NCBI RefSeq assembly: GCF_020614375.1
Contig: NZ_CP085328.1
Span: forward strand, 62,001-126,000
Length of the DNA stretch: 64,000 bases
Direction: 5' to 3'
Origin: Haladaptatus salinisoli
GTDB taxonomy: Archaea > Halobacteriota > Halobacteria > Halobacteriales > Haladaptataceae
A model generated the notes under the pieces. That model saw nothing but the letters and a program-made list of their open reading frames with translations, was not told the DNA's origin and did no database searches. Both the position numbers and the translations under genes were made by a program. Shown here one piece after another: positions 33,894 to 43,546 of the stretch. How positions within the stretch are numbered: the first letter of the stretch is position 1; the number at the start of each line of letters is the position of its first letter.

Positions 33894-35948
33894 TTAATCG
33901 GATGAGGAGGTTCGGTCGACAGCTTCCTTCTCAATGGGGAAAAAACAGGCTGCAGAGTGATCATCGGTCACCGTCGACTCGAGCTGCGGGTCCACAGTTC
34001 GACACTCATCTTGGGCTTTTGGACACCGCGGTGCAAAGACACACCCGGACGGGAGTTCGATTGGGTTCGGTGGTTCTCCGTCTAGCGTGACTCGCTCGCG
34101 ATCAATGGATGGATCCTTCTCGGGTGTCGCCGAAAGCAATCGTTCCGTATAGGGGTGGTGTGGTGTCTCAACGACACGGTCAGTTTCGCCAATTTCGACG
34201 ATCTTACCCAGATACATGATTGCCAGTTGGTCGGAGACCTGAGCAAGACTCGCCAGGTCATGTGAGATATAGATGATCCCGATGTTTTCTTCGTCAGCAA
34301 GCGATCGAAGGAGGTTGAGAAGGTTAACCTTCAATGAAACATCGAGCATCGACGCTGGTTCATCACAGATCAAGAAGTCGGGGTCGAGCACCAGCGCCCG
34401 AGCGATTGCGACACGCTGACGTTGTCCCCCTGAAAGTTCGTGCGGATACTGGTCGAGGAACTTCGAGGGAGGTGTCAACCCAACTCGTTCTAGGGTTTCC
34501 CGAACTACCGCTTCACGATCGGACGGCGATCGGTCATGGATTTTGAGGGGTTCGCTCACGAGTTGCCAGACGGTCATCCGCGGGTTGAGCGAATCGAAGG
34601 GGTCCTGAAACACGATCTGGGCTTTTTCCCGGAACTGTTTCATCCCGTCTTTTTGATACTCCTCTACTGACTTTCCATCAAACAGTATCTCACCACCAGT
34701 CGGTTCCTCAAGGAGTGCGATCGTCTCCCCGAGCGTCGATTTTCCACACCCACTCTCACCAGCGACTCCGAGTATCTCCGATCGGGAGACGGAAAACGAA
34801 ACCCCATCGACGGCTCTGACTTTGGATGGTTCGTTGCCTCGGAATTGGTCTATCAGCGACTGACTCTGTGAGTAGTGCTTTTCCAGATCCGAAACCGAGA
34901 GAATAACGTCTTGCTCCGTGTGGGTATCCTCTCCAGTGGTTTCGACGCCCCACGTCTCGGGTTGGCAGGCGTCACGTCGGATTTGCGCGGCCCGATCGAC
35001 GTGATGACAGGCCGAACGTTGATTTCGGTTTGGTAAATCAACGAAATCTGGATGGGATCCTTCACATGTTTCATCGGCAAACGGACAACGGTCAACGAAC
35101 GTACATCCCGTTGGAGGGGTGTTCAAGTTCGGTGGTGATCCGGGAATCGATACCGCATCATCCGTTCCGGATTCGATCTCCGGGAACGAATTTTTCAGCC
35201 CCATCGTGTACGGGTTCGTCGGATTGATGAGTACATTACCTGTGCTCCCTTGTTCCATCACCTTCCCGCCATAGAGTATCGAGAGTTCATCACAGGTCTC
35301 GGCGATAACGCCGATTTCGTGCGTGATGAGCAGTAACGAACTATCGACGCGATCTTGAATATCGAGGATCGTCTCGATGATCTTGTCTTGGACGATAACG
35401 TCGAGTCCGGTGGTCGGTTCGTCGGCGATGATGAGATCCGGTTCGAGCGCGAGCGCCATCGCGATTGTGACTCGCTGCCGCATCCCGCCGCTGAACTCGT
35501 GGGGATAGTCGTCGATCCGCTTCGGATCGAGGCCGACCAGATCATATAACTCTCTGACCCGCTCCCGCGCCTTCGTCTTCGAAACGTTCCGGTGTGTTTG
35601 AATCGCCTGGCGAATCTGTGCACCCGTCGACATGACGGGGTCGAGGGCGTCCATTGCACTCTGGGGGATGTATGCGATTTCCTCCCAGAGAATATCCCGT
35701 CGTTCCTGTTCGGAGAGCGAAAGCAAGTCTTGCCCTTTGTACAGGACTTCACCGCCAGTGATGGACCCATTATCAGGAAGTAAGCCGAGGATAGCTTCTG
35801 CCGCTGTCGACTTCCCCGAACCACTCTCGCCCGCAAGGCCGTAGTTCACGCCTTCATCGACGGTAAACGAGACACCATTGACGGCGTGGATCGATCCGTT
35901 TTGCGTACCATACTTGATTTCGAGGTCGCTTATTTCTAAGAGCGTCAT
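33894..35948 (-). CDS. Fused Opp/Dpp-type ABC ATPase (two nucleotide-binding domains)
   Basis: 684 residues holding two complete ATPases in one chain, normally separate as OppD and OppF. Domain 1 has Walker [11 protein letters not shown], signature FSGGMRQRV and Walker [14 protein letters not shown] cysteine-bearing oligopeptide-type tail ([15 protein letters not shown]) follows. Domain 2 has [20 protein letters not shown] and [11 protein letters not shown] and its own tail [15 protein letters not shown]. It is last in the minus-strand importer operon; its ATG overlaps the stop of the permease by 4 bases. Confidence 0.95.
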   Translation of the reverse strand: MTLLEISDLEIKYGTQNGSIHAVNGVSFTVDEGVNYGLAGESGSGKSTAAEAILGLLPDNGSITGGEVLYKGQDLLSLSEQERRDILWEEIAYIPQSAMDALDPVMSTGAQIRQAIQTHRNVSKTKARERVRELYDLVGLDPKRIDDYPHEFSGGMRQRVTIAMALALEPDLIIADEPTTGLDVIVQDKIIETILDIQDRVDSSLLLITHEIGVIAETCDELSILYGGKVMEQGSTGNVLINPTNPYTMGLKNSFPEIESGTDDAVSIPGSPPNLNTPPTGCTFVDRCPFADETCEGSHPDFVDLPNRNQRSACHHVDRAAQIRRDACQPETWGVETTGEDTHTEQDVILSVSDLEKHYSQSQSLIDQFRGNEPSKVRAVDGVSFSVSRSEILGVAGESGCGKSTLGETIALLEEPTGGEILFDGKSVEEYQKDGMKQFREKAQIVFQDPFDSLNPRMTVWQLVSEPLKIHDRSPSDREAVVRETLERVGLTPPSKFLDQYPHELSGGQRQRVAIARALVLDPDFLICDEPASMLDVSLKVNLLNLLRSLADEENIGIIYISHDLASLAQVSDQLAIMYLGKIVEIGETDRVVETPHHPYTERLLSATPEKDPSIDRERVTLDGEPPNPIELPSGCVFAPRCPKAQDECRTVDPQLESTVTDDHSAACFFPIEKEAVDRTSSSD

Positions 35949-36856
35949 TTATTGGATTGGATTTCGGGGTTGATGACTTCCTCGTATGCACGGCCAATGA
36001 GGAACACTGCGGTCGTGACGGCAGCGATACCGACGGCCGGTGGAATAACCCACCACCAAGCGATTCGGATCGTGCCGGATTCGAACACCATTCTGAGCAT
36101 CCGCCCCCAACTTGTTGATGTCGGGTCTCCAAAGCCCAGAAATGCTAAACTCGCCTGTGAGGCGATTGCCCACGCGACACCGTATGCCACGTAGAGGAAT
36201 CCGATTGGAAGGACGTTCGGTGCAACGTGGACGAACATCGTCCGCAGGTGACCGGCACCGCTCGCCCGCGCAGAGCGAACGAACGTCTGCTCGCGAACCG
36301 AGAGTACTTCTGCTCGAACGACGCGAGCGGGCATCTTCCACAGGAAGAGGACGATGATCGCAGTGATGAGCCAGATCGATGGCGTCACGAACGTCAACAA
36401 CAACAAAGCCATCGGCATGAACGGAAGCGAGAACGTAAGGTCGGTCAAACGCATCAGGAACTCATCGACCCACCCGCCGTAGTAGCCGCTCACGAGGCCG
36501 ATGAGAAACCCGAGCGCACCGGTGCCGACACCGCCGATCAATCCCACGATGAAAGTCGGTCGTGCTCCTGCCAAAAATTGACTGAGGACGTCCTTCCCGA
36601 ACTCGGTTGTTCCGAACGGAGCCGCCGCGTTCGGTGGTTGCAGCCGCATGATTTCACCGCTCTTCGTGTGAACGTCCGAGACGATCGGGTCGTGTGGGGC
36701 GAGTAACGGCCCGAATAGACCGAGGAAGACGAACACGCCAAGGACGATCATCCCCGTGAGCGCGAGGCGATCCTGTGCCAGGAACTCGAACTGCGACCGG
36801 ATTCGGCTTGCCCGGTCCGAGAAACGGGCGCGGTATGAAGCAGATTCAGTACTCAT
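35945..36856 (-). CDS. Opp/Dpp-type ABC permease, DppC-like
   Basis: 303 residues, inner-membrane permease. The N-terminal cytoplasmic part is followed by LTGMIVLGVFVFLGLFGPLL and the typical LAPHDP. Further on come GTTEFGKDVLSQFLAGARPT and the EAA-like loop with VREQTFVRSARASGAGHLRT. The ATG at 36856 overlaps the stop of the preceding permease by 1 base; the longer frame to 37027 would overlap it deeply and is rejected. Partner of 36856 and 33894. Confidence 0.93.
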   Translation of the reverse strand: MSTESASYRARFSDRASRIRSQFEFLAQDRLALTGMIVLGVFVFLGLFGPLLAPHDPIVSDVHTKSGEIMRLQPPNAAAPFGTTEFGKDVLSQFLAGARPTFIVGLIGGVGTGALGFLIGLVSGYYGGWVDEFLMRLTDLTFSLPFMPMALLLLTFVTPSIWLITAIIVLFLWKMPARVVRAEVLSVREQTFVRSARASGAGHLRTMFVHVAPNVLPIGFLYVAYGVAWAIASQASLAFLGFGDPTSTSWGRMLRMVFESGTIRIAWWWVIPPAVGIAAVTTAVFLIGRAYEEVINPEIQSNK

Positions 36857-37848
36857 CAGGCAGCACCTCCGCTGACGGAAACCGTCGGATCGAAGTACGC
36901 ATAGAGCAGGTCCGCAACCAAGTTCATCACGATGACCGCGAGTGCCATGATGAACACAGCCGCTTGGACGAGCGGATAGTCCTGTTGCTGAATCGCGAGA
37001 ACGAGTGCTCGTCCGATACCTGGCCATCCGAATACGACTTCGAGGAGGATGAGCCCTTGGAAGATCATCCCAAGTCGAAGCGCGAAGTACGTCAATATCG
37101 GAAGCATCGAATTTCGACCGGCACGGAAGAGTTGTTCGTACTCGGACAACCCTTTCGCTCGATGTAGTTTGAGGAACTCCGAACCCTGCTTCTCGACAAC
37201 ACCGTTCCGTGCCAAGAGAAGGAAATCGCCGCTATAGTAGAGAACGGCGACACTGAACGGGAGGATGTAGTGATGAAGGAAATCAAGGGAGAGATAGGTG
37301 GCGACCGCTCCTTCGGGCGTTGCTGTGATATCCCGCATCCCGAATGCGGGGGTGAAATCCAACGTATAGGAAAAGAGAATGATGAAGAGAATGGCGGTGA
37401 TGAACACGGGGGTTGACCGGAGCGCCGTCGTCGTGAGGATACTCCCCGCTTCGAGCGCGGAGCCACGTTTCCACCCAGCTACCATTCCTAAGAGTGAACT
37501 TAGAATGGCCGTCGTTATCAGCGCCGGAACTAGCAAGATGAGTGTGTTTGCAAGCTTCGGGGCGAGTATCTCCCACACTGGCCGACTCTGCAGGATCGAA
37601 TAGCCGAATTGGAATGTGAGCAGGTTACGGAGGTAGAGTAGATACTGTTGCCAGAGCGGCTTGTCGAGTCCGTACAACGCCATGATCCGTTGGGCCTGTG
37701 CCTCATTCAGATTGCCGGTGGTGATCAGGGATTCGAATGGATTGCCAGGCAGCAATCGCAGGACGAAAAAAATCACGGTGACAGCGATAAGCGTGAGCAT
37801 CACCGCGATACCGAGTCGTTTCAAGAGGACCCGTCGAAAGTCACTCAT
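36856..37848 (-). CDS. Opp/Dpp-type ABC permease, DppB-like
   Basis: 330 residues starting with the typical FRRVLLKRLGIAVMLTLIAV, then FFVLRLLPGNPFE. The central EAA region reads KLHRAKGLSEYEQLFRAG, and VFGWPGIGRALVLAI is near the C-terminus, as in DppB proteins. First permease of the importer, 143 bases after the binding protein gene. In archaea such systems carry peptides or oligosaccharides. Confidence 0.94.
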   Translation of the reverse strand: MSDFRRVLLKRLGIAVMLTLIAVTVIFFVLRLLPGNPFESLITTGNLNEAQAQRIMALYGLDKPLWQQYLLYLRNLLTFQFGYSILQSRPVWEILAPKLANTLILLVPALITTAILSSLLGMVAGWKRGSALEAGSILTTTALRSTPVFITAILFIILFSYTLDFTPAFGMRDITATPEGAVATYLSLDFLHHYILPFSVAVLYYSGDFLLLARNGVVEKQGSEFLKLHRAKGLSEYEQLFRAGRNSMLPILTYFALRLGMIFQGLILLEVVFGWPGIGRALVLAIQQQDYPLVQAAVFIMALAVIVMNLVADLLYAYFDPTVSVSGGAA

Positions 37849-37991
37849 CGTGATTCTCCCTTCGCGTACTCACACAACGATCGTCGAATCGATTCACGTC
37901 ACTCTCGGATATCGACCCTCGGGTCAAGACCGGGTGACGATCGGTTTTCGCCGGTGTTTGAATCAACTGTGTTGGTATCTTATGTCTCATC

Positions 37992-39941
37992 TTATACTGT
38001 CGTCGTGTTCTTTTCATTCGAGAAATCAGCCTGTCCGAGTTCCGCACGGCGTTTATGCGTCTTTCCAGGTTGTATCCGCTCGACGAATGCTTTCCAAGCT
38101 CTCCCATTCGGGAAATGCAGGATGCCATCCTCGTCCCAAATGTAGCCCGCTCGCTCCAAGATTTCCCGAGCACCCTCTGGCTCGTATTCGTAGTGTTTGA
38201 CGCTGTTTGCGTGCCATTTCGTCAATTCCGAAATGTAGTTCTCTCCGTTCGGAACCGTCGCTTCACCGAGTAAAACGTCGTCAACGAACTGTTGCTTCGG
38301 CAATGATTTAGCGAGGGCGACTCGGAATTCCTTATCCCGAATCAGTGGATTCGAGTGCACGAGCTTCACCGCGACGGGTGCGAAACTCTTCGCCGACAGA
38401 CGCTCGATTCGGGCCGAGTTCGTGGCACGATCAGCTTGAGCGTTCGAAAGGGTCGTCCCAATTGCATCGAGTTCGCCGTTTTGCAGCGCACCGATCATCG
38501 CGTCGATATTCCCGACGTTGATCCAAACCACTCGCTCGATTCCTGGACCACGCGCGGCAGCATCACCGAGGTGTTGCTGTCGCCACTCATCGTCGAACAT
38601 CCAATGGCCCTCGTTTCGTGAAACGGCAAATCGAGTTCCTTGGTCCCAATCCTCAAATTTAAACGGACCAGTTCCGATGGGAGAACCCGGATTGTGTTGC
38701 GATGGCGTATCAATTTCTTTCCATCGGTGTTTTGGAACGATGATGCTCCGAACCATGCGTTGTGTTGTGAACGAAGCATCGGGACGTTTCAGATTGAACT
38801 GAACCCGTAAGTTGGAGCGTTTTTCGACCGATTCAATCGGTTCGTAAAACGTCCCTTGACTCGTAGATGTCTTCTTGATATAGAGGTTCGTTGAGAAGAC
38901 GACATCGTCGGCGCTGAACGGCTTCCCGTCGTGCCACGTTACGTTGTCTCGGAGCGAGACTTCGACAGTGGTCTTGTCGATGAATTCGGCGCTCGTCGCC
39001 AATCCGGGGATGACCTCGAGCGATGGAGATGCGTCGAAGAGCCCGTCATAGATGAACTTGAGACGCGCTTCTTCGGCTCCACCTGCGGACCAAGGGAGGT
39101 TGAGCGAATTCATCGACGTTGAGACGCCTTTTACGTACGTCCGTTCGTCTGTTTTCGGTTGGAGATTCACCTCCGTCCATTGGAACGAATCGCCCGTTGG
39201 CCCGTTTCCAGGGGTCGGGACATATCCTTCCCATTTTTCGGCGTTGACCGCCGTAATCACATTCGGAAAGAGCGTGATTATATCACCGACATCCTCTCCG
39301 AACAGCCGCTGGACTTTTGAAACGAGATTTTTACGCTTCCGTTCAGCACCGGTCATTTGACGCTGTTTTTCGAGAAGCCGGTTGATCTGGTCGTTCCAGT
39401 AATTCGTATAGTTCGAGGAGTTCTCCTTATGCAACCGCATCAAGAATGGATTCGGATCGAGTCCCCGTTGTGGGTCCGGACCCTGTGAACTCATCGAAAT
39501 CATGTTCTCAAGCCCGCTGGTCTCCCAGCTCTGTGCGTACAGCTGGTTGAGTGGTCGGTCGATGAGCTTCATTGGTGCCCCCAAGTCACCGAGTGACCGC
39601 CGGAACATGAGGGCGTGTTCGCGCATCCACGGGTCATCTTCACTCGAATATTCGACCGTGATTGGATCGAGTTGCGCACCTGCAGATGCCGTGTATTCCA
39701 TTCCCGGTGATTCGACGTCGATCGTCTGCCAGTCGTGCCAATACTGTGTTTCAACCGATTTTGGTACGCCTGCTGGGACCTTCGCCACGATGGACTCTCC
39801 AGCTTTACTATTACATCCCGCTAACGACCCGACAGCAGCCGTTGTAGCGAGAGTGGTGGTGAGATACTTCCTGCGTGAGAGTGCAGTTCTCCTCGCTAGC
39901 CCATTCGCCTCATTTGATCTCCCATGTTCTTCCATGGACAT
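37992..39941 (-). CDS. Opp/Dpp-type substrate-binding lipoprotein
   Basis: 649 residues. The Tat motif SRRKYLTTTL and lipobox GSLAGCNS show an exported, lipid-anchored binding protein. Family-5 features include VEVSLRDNVTWHDGKPFSA, DDVVFS and GTGPFKFEDWDQGTRF. It is at the head of the minus-strand importer operon. The neighbouring levansucrase and TrmB regulator make an oligosaccharide (for example a fructan product) a candidate ligand; peptides remain possible. Confidence 0.92.
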   Translation of the reverse strand: MSMEEHGRSNEANGLARRTALSRRKYLTTTLATTAAVGSLAGCNSKAGESIVAKVPAGVPKSVETQYWHDWQTIDVESPGMEYTASAGAQLDPITVEYSSEDDPWMREHALMFRRSLGDLGAPMKLIDRPLNQLYAQSWETSGLENMISMSSQGPDPQRGLDPNPFLMRLHKENSSNYTNYWNDQINRLLEKQRQMTGAERKRKNLVSKVQRLFGEDVGDIITLFPNVITAVNAEKWEGYVPTPGNGPTGDSFQWTEVNLQPKTDERTYVKGVSTSMNSLNLPWSAGGAEEARLKFIYDGLFDASPSLEVIPGLATSAEFIDKTTVEVSLRDNVTWHDGKPFSADDVVFSTNLYIKKTSTSQGTFYEPIESVEKRSNLRVQFNLKRPDASFTTQRMVRSIIVPKHRWKEIDTPSQHNPGSPIGTGPFKFEDWDQGTRFAVSRNEGHWMFDDEWRQQHLGDAAARGPGIERVVWINVGNIDAMIGALQNGELDAIGTTLSNAQADRATNSARIERLSAKSFAPVAVKLVHSNPLIRDKEFRVALAKSLPKQQFVDDVLLGEATVPNGENYISELTKWHANSVKHYEYEPEGAREILERAGYIWDEDGILHFPNGRAWKAFVERIQPGKTHKRRAELGQADFSNEKNTTTV

Positions 39942-40049
39942 TGGTGCCCTATAGGCTCCTACTTAATCTCCTTATGTCCGAAGCGGTTCGATACAGATTT
40001 TTCTTTATATGGGGTCGCGTATTCACTGGAGAATTCGTCGGTACGATAT

Positions 40050-40796
40050 TCATCCATCCACATCCGCAGAACTCGGACCGAAGAGAAGTGCAATGAGGTT
40101 CCGTTCTGCCCGTCGGAGACGTTCGCTAAAACTCGATTGACTAACGCCAATTTGGTCTGCTACATCCGTTGCGGAAGTTCTTCGCGGGACATCAAAATAT
40201 CCCATCTCGTATGCAGTCTCGAGTGTTTGCAGCTGCTCGTCCGAGAGTTTTGATAGTACGGTTGCCGTCAATCGCCCACTGTCGAGTGGTTCGCCGATCG
40301 TGTCGACTTGCGTGACACTCTCCAACCCAAATTTCCCGAGTTTGAGTTCGATATCGTCCCCCATCTCTCTGAATTGTTCCCAATCCCGTACTGTTGCTAC
40401 GACTGTGATTTGATCATTAGCAAGTACGATTCGGTTCGGAATTGCTTCGTTCCTGAGGACGAGTCCCAGGATCGATGGATATGGTTCTCTTGCTGTAATG
40501 ATGGCCCGCTCGGACTGAATTCCCATCGGCCCGGTCGGAAGTGGAGACCGATAAAAAATACTGACTCCAGAAATATTTTCGCAAATATCTAGAAAGTCAA
40601 ATGAATCAGTTGCGGATACAGTTAGTGACTCGATCCACGTTCCATCTTCGATATAAAATGCGTTATCAAGTTCGATGCTCCGAACACCGTCGATATGATC
40701 CCCGAGGCGTTCTATAACACCTGTTGGCTGTGTTCGGAATTCCACTCGCAGCATCTTATCCGGCATCCAGTGCGCGAGGATATAAGTTACCACCAT
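40050..40796 (-). CDS. HTH-10 (Bat-type) transcription regulator
   Basis: About 248 residues. The HTH-10 core is KLSDEQLQTLETAYEMGYFD, then DVADQIGVSQSSFSERLRRA. The N-terminal half is a sensor-like domain with VRDWEQFREMGDDIELKLG. The open frame runs to 40913 into the dispersed repeat, so the ATG at 40796 or those at 40766 and 40754 are likelier. It lies 108 bases upstream of the importer's binding protein in the same direction and may regulate it. Confidence 0.8.
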   Translation of the reverse strand: MVVTYILAHWMPDKMLRVEFRTQPTGVIERLGDHIDGVRSIELDNAFYIEDGTWIESLTVSATDSFDFLDICENISGVSIFYRSPLPTGPMGIQSERAIITAREPYPSILGLVLRNEAIPNRIVLANDQITVVATVRDWEQFREMGDDIELKLGKFGLESVTQVDTIGEPLDSGRLTATVLSKLSDEQLQTLETAYEMGYFDVPRRTSATDVADQIGVSQSSFSERLRRAERNLIALLFGPSSADVDG

Positions 40797-40841
40797 TTGT
40801 AGATCCAACTTCAATCGGATGCCGTCCTCGACTGTCGCTGG

Positions 40842-41130
40842 GGGTCGATTATACCGTTGTAATAGAGGGGGATCGCGAGAGCGACCCCCGCCGTTTCGCA
40901 GAAATAGACGCACTCCACCGTACCCAGCGCACTACTACCACCATGTGTCACCGCCAAGGCGGTGTGAATCTCGTGTGGTGGTGCCGCCGAAAAGGGTTTC
41001 TGCGAACCCCCGTGATTACACCACTATAATCAGCGCCCTCCGTTTCCTCCCGCGTTCGCTTCGTGTGCTCGCATCCACCCGGCTAAGTCTGGATGGCCGA
41101 ACGTGGTCTCAATGTGGTGACCACCGACCG
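40842..41130 (-). repeat. Dispersed repeat, copy 2 (inverted relative to 16637-16935)
   Basis: The reverse complement carries the same order of blocks as copy 1: HPDLAGWMRAHEANAG coding tail, GATTA/TAATC palindrome, GTTCGCAGAA, GGTGACACATGGTGG, GGTACGGTGGAGTGCGTC and a GGGGATCGC/GCGACCCC hairpin. The hairpin differs in sequence from copy 1 but still pairs. It ends just before the HTH-10 gene at 40796. Confidence 0.75.
41013..41032. repeat. Palindrome TGATTA-n8-TAATCA
   Basis: Perfect 6-base arms inside dispersed-repeat copy 2, the counterpart of 16733-16754. Confidence 0.5.
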
Positions 41131-41149
41131 TGTTAGAACTTCAGGTAGT

Positions 41150-41644
41150 TTACTCACAGACGCATTCGTGGCGGACTCGGACGAGATCGATAATATAGCT
41201 ATGCGTGTGGGTTGCTAATTTGAGAAGCGCTGTTGCCCGTTCCTGTGTAGCTAGTCCATCCTGATAGTACGTTTGCGCTCGATTCATCCGCCAGAGATCA
41301 ACCAGTCGAGTGGCAATTTCATCGCTGACAAATCCAACTTCGGCGCTCCGCTGGATCGCGGTGGTATGTGATTGCGGTGGATTCGAAGGTTCGTGATGCC
41401 CTTCATGAATCAGCCAAAAGAGAAGCGTCTTCTCGATCGATGTGAATGCTGCTTCGATCGTCAGCGTGTAGTATCCATCCGACAGCAATCTATCCGCACC
41501 CGAGAGAGATCGACACGCTTTGCGGAGTTGGATGAGACCGGCATCAGAAATATCGAGTCCTTCTTCTGGGTACTGTCCGCCCCACCGGAACGCTTCTTCA
41601 GCCTCAGTGAGCAATGGCTCAATGTCGTCGAGTTCGATGGGCAT
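41150..41644 (-). CDS. HEPN-domain protein (toxin partner of an MNT antitoxin)
   Basis: 164 residues, mostly helical: RKACRSLSGADRLLSDGYYT, LTIEAAFTSIEKTLLFWLI and LVDLWRMNRAQTYYQDG. This is the HEPN fold of HEPN-MNT pairs. The common RNase motif Rx4-6H is not visible; the stretch NRAQTYY stands at the likely place, as in tyrosine-bearing variants. It starts 3 bases after the stop of the nucleotidyltransferase, so the two are one transcript. Confidence 0.8.
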   Translation of the reverse strand: MPIELDDIEPLLTEAEEAFRWGGQYPEEGLDISDAGLIQLRKACRSLSGADRLLSDGYYTLTIEAAFTSIEKTLLFWLIHEGHHEPSNPPQSHTTAIQRSAEVGFVSDEIATRLVDLWRMNRAQTYYQDGLATQERATALLKLATHTHSYIIDLVRVRHECVCE

Positions 41645-41647
41645 CGA

Positions 41648-42331
41648 TCAGACCTCCTCCGATTCATCAGTATACACTGCCACTCGAATATATCGAAAGT
41701 CAGAATTTTGGTGCAAAATGAGCCCTTCGTCAAAGATCTCCCGAAGTTTTGCGCCATACTGTGTGGCGCTTTCCGGCGTTTCGACAAGTACCTCGAACTC
41801 ATATCGATCGCCATCGAACGATTGTTCTTCGAGGCTGCGTGCTATCTGGTTTGCAATCCGTCGTCCATAGGTGTGATTTCCGTCGATAATGACTAAAAGG
41901 TCAATGTCACTGCTTCGGTCGGCTGTCCCACGGGCAACACTGCCGAAAAGGATGACACCGACAAGGGTTTCGACGTCATCTGATTCGGCAACCTCCTGCT
42001 GTAACTCGGTAAGAAATGCTTCGATCGGTTTCCGAAACTCACTCTGGGAGATCGAGAGGAGTGGATCCGGTTTTTGAAGATGGTCGTGATCGATTCGGAT
42101 TTGAGCAGGACGACCGGCATTCTGTGTTACGACACCCAATTGTTCGAGTAGATCGACTGACCGAGAAATCGTTGAAATGTCTGTCTCTGTTATCTTTGCG
42201 AGTTCCTTCTGAGTGAAGCCCTGGTGAGGTTCATTTACGAGATGATGGAGGATATCTTGCATCGCTTGATATCGGAACACTCGCTCCTCCGGGAACGGAA
42301 AATCGAGGACTACTCCCGATTGTGTTTGCAT
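41648..42331 (-). CDS. Nucleotidyltransferase (MNT) fused to a winged-helix domain
   Basis: 227 residues. Residues 20-85 are a winged helix (FTQKELAKITETDISTISRS, LLEQLGVVTQNAGRP). Residues 110-200 are a minimal nucleotidyltransferase with LFGSVARGTADRSSDIDLLV, the GSx10DxD signature. In HEPN-MNT systems the transferase adds nucleotides to the HEPN toxin and silences it; the winged helix could also give autoregulation. First gene of the pair. Confidence 0.88.
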   Translation of the reverse strand: MQTQSGVVLDFPFPEERVFRYQAMQDILHHLVNEPHQGFTQKELAKITETDISTISRSVDLLEQLGVVTQNAGRPAQIRIDHDHLQKPDPLLSISQSEFRKPIEAFLTELQQEVAESDDVETLVGVILFGSVARGTADRSSDIDLLVIIDGNHTYGRRIANQIARSLEEQSFDGDRYEFEVLVETPESATQYGAKLREIFDEGLILHQNSDFRYIRVAVYTDESEEV

Positions 42332-42682
42332 GTTTCACAAGTTTTTGCAGAATATGCAAAAACGTTGTGGTCGAATTGCTTTTCGGATGGTTGCTCTAAT
42401 CACGTTCCTGTTCAGCCACCCTGTCTCTGCATTCCTTGTTCGGATGGAAACCCTTCGGTCCTCGGTGTTTCACACTTCCCGACCACAGACGCGGTGGCCG
42501 GTACCACCTCTCCCCCTCCCGCTGGTTTGAAGCCGATAGATGCCGATACAATTGCCGTACTCACAAGTAACCGTACAGCGTCAGTCCCGAACTGTGTCAA
42601 TTCGGGGCATCCACATCCGCGTTCGTGGTGGTGATCGTGTTAGATTTGTGTCCCTCTCGGGCGTGTTTTCGTCCCGACCACG
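42332..42682. other. Stretch without a supported gene
   Basis: Short frames exist on both strands but none shows a family motif, consistent start or haloarchaeal acidic bias. It separates the HEPN-MNT pair from the broken coiled-coil gene. Confidence 0.4.
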
Positions 42683-43546
42683 CTACTCTCCGGCAACCCC
42701 GTCTGTGGCCGGGCTATCGTCCGTGTTCTCCTTCGAGACTTCACCGGGAAGCTCCACATCGGCTTTCAGGACGAGACGAGTCTCTTGGTAGTTCAAGCCG
42801 TCTTTGGATCGTTGGCGTTTGATTCTCCCGAGCCGATTCTTCGAGAGTTCGTGCATCGCGTCCATCGTCCTGCGAGCGAGTTCCTGGCTGTACTTCTTAC
42901 TCACGCCGGACTCCTTGAGTCGAATCCACTCGGCGAGGTCTGAGGCATCGAGATAGGCTCGAATCTCTCCACTGCCCCTCGACCAGAGTGAATACCGGCT
43001 TGCATCGTCACGCTCACGCCACGCTTTCCCCGCGAGTTCGTCGGGCTTACGGTTGGTCACCGACGCGAGCATCTCGTCGTCATAGCGAGCCAGTCGCTGA
43101 ATGGGCAGGAGATCGGCGGTCGAATGAGCGACTGCACCACCGCGACCAAGTGCGTCTTCCTCGCCAGGGAGTCAGAAGTAGGTGTTGCCGTCGTCTTTCG
43201 TAATGCGTTCGAGTTTGTTCCCTTCGACGAAGATACGGTCTTCGTCGACGTTTTCGGCGAGCAGATGCGCACCTTTTTCAAATTCACGGGCTTGCAACTC
43301 ATCGATCCGCTCGTCACGTACCTGTGTTTGGCGGACGATTGCGCTTCGGTGGGCCTCTGCTTCGTCGGCTTTGTTCGAGAGATCTGCGACTTGCCCTTCA
43401 AGCTCGTTGATCCGCTCGTCTTTCTCGGCGACTTCTTGCTCAAGGTCGTCAACACGGTCGGTAAGCGACTCAACGTGCTTGGCGAGGTCGGTGATCGAGA
43501 GGTTTTCAAGAGCACTGGACGCTCCGGACGGAGTGGTGTTACTCAT
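42683..43546 (-). pseudogene. Coiled-coil plus winged-helix mobile-element protein with one in-frame stop
   Basis: Starts MSNTTPSGASSALENLS. A long coiled coil follows (DRVDDLEQEVAEKDERINEL, VADLSNKADEAEAHR), then DGNTYF and TGA at 43172-43174. In the same frame reading continues LPGEEDALGRGGAVAHSTAD, RKPDELAGKAWRERDD and YSQELARRTMDAMHELSKN to a stop at 42683. A single stop therefore splits one protein of about 287 residues. It resembles plasmid-borne haloarchaeal proteins and the remnant at 14378. Readthrough is possible but unproven. Confidence 0.65.
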
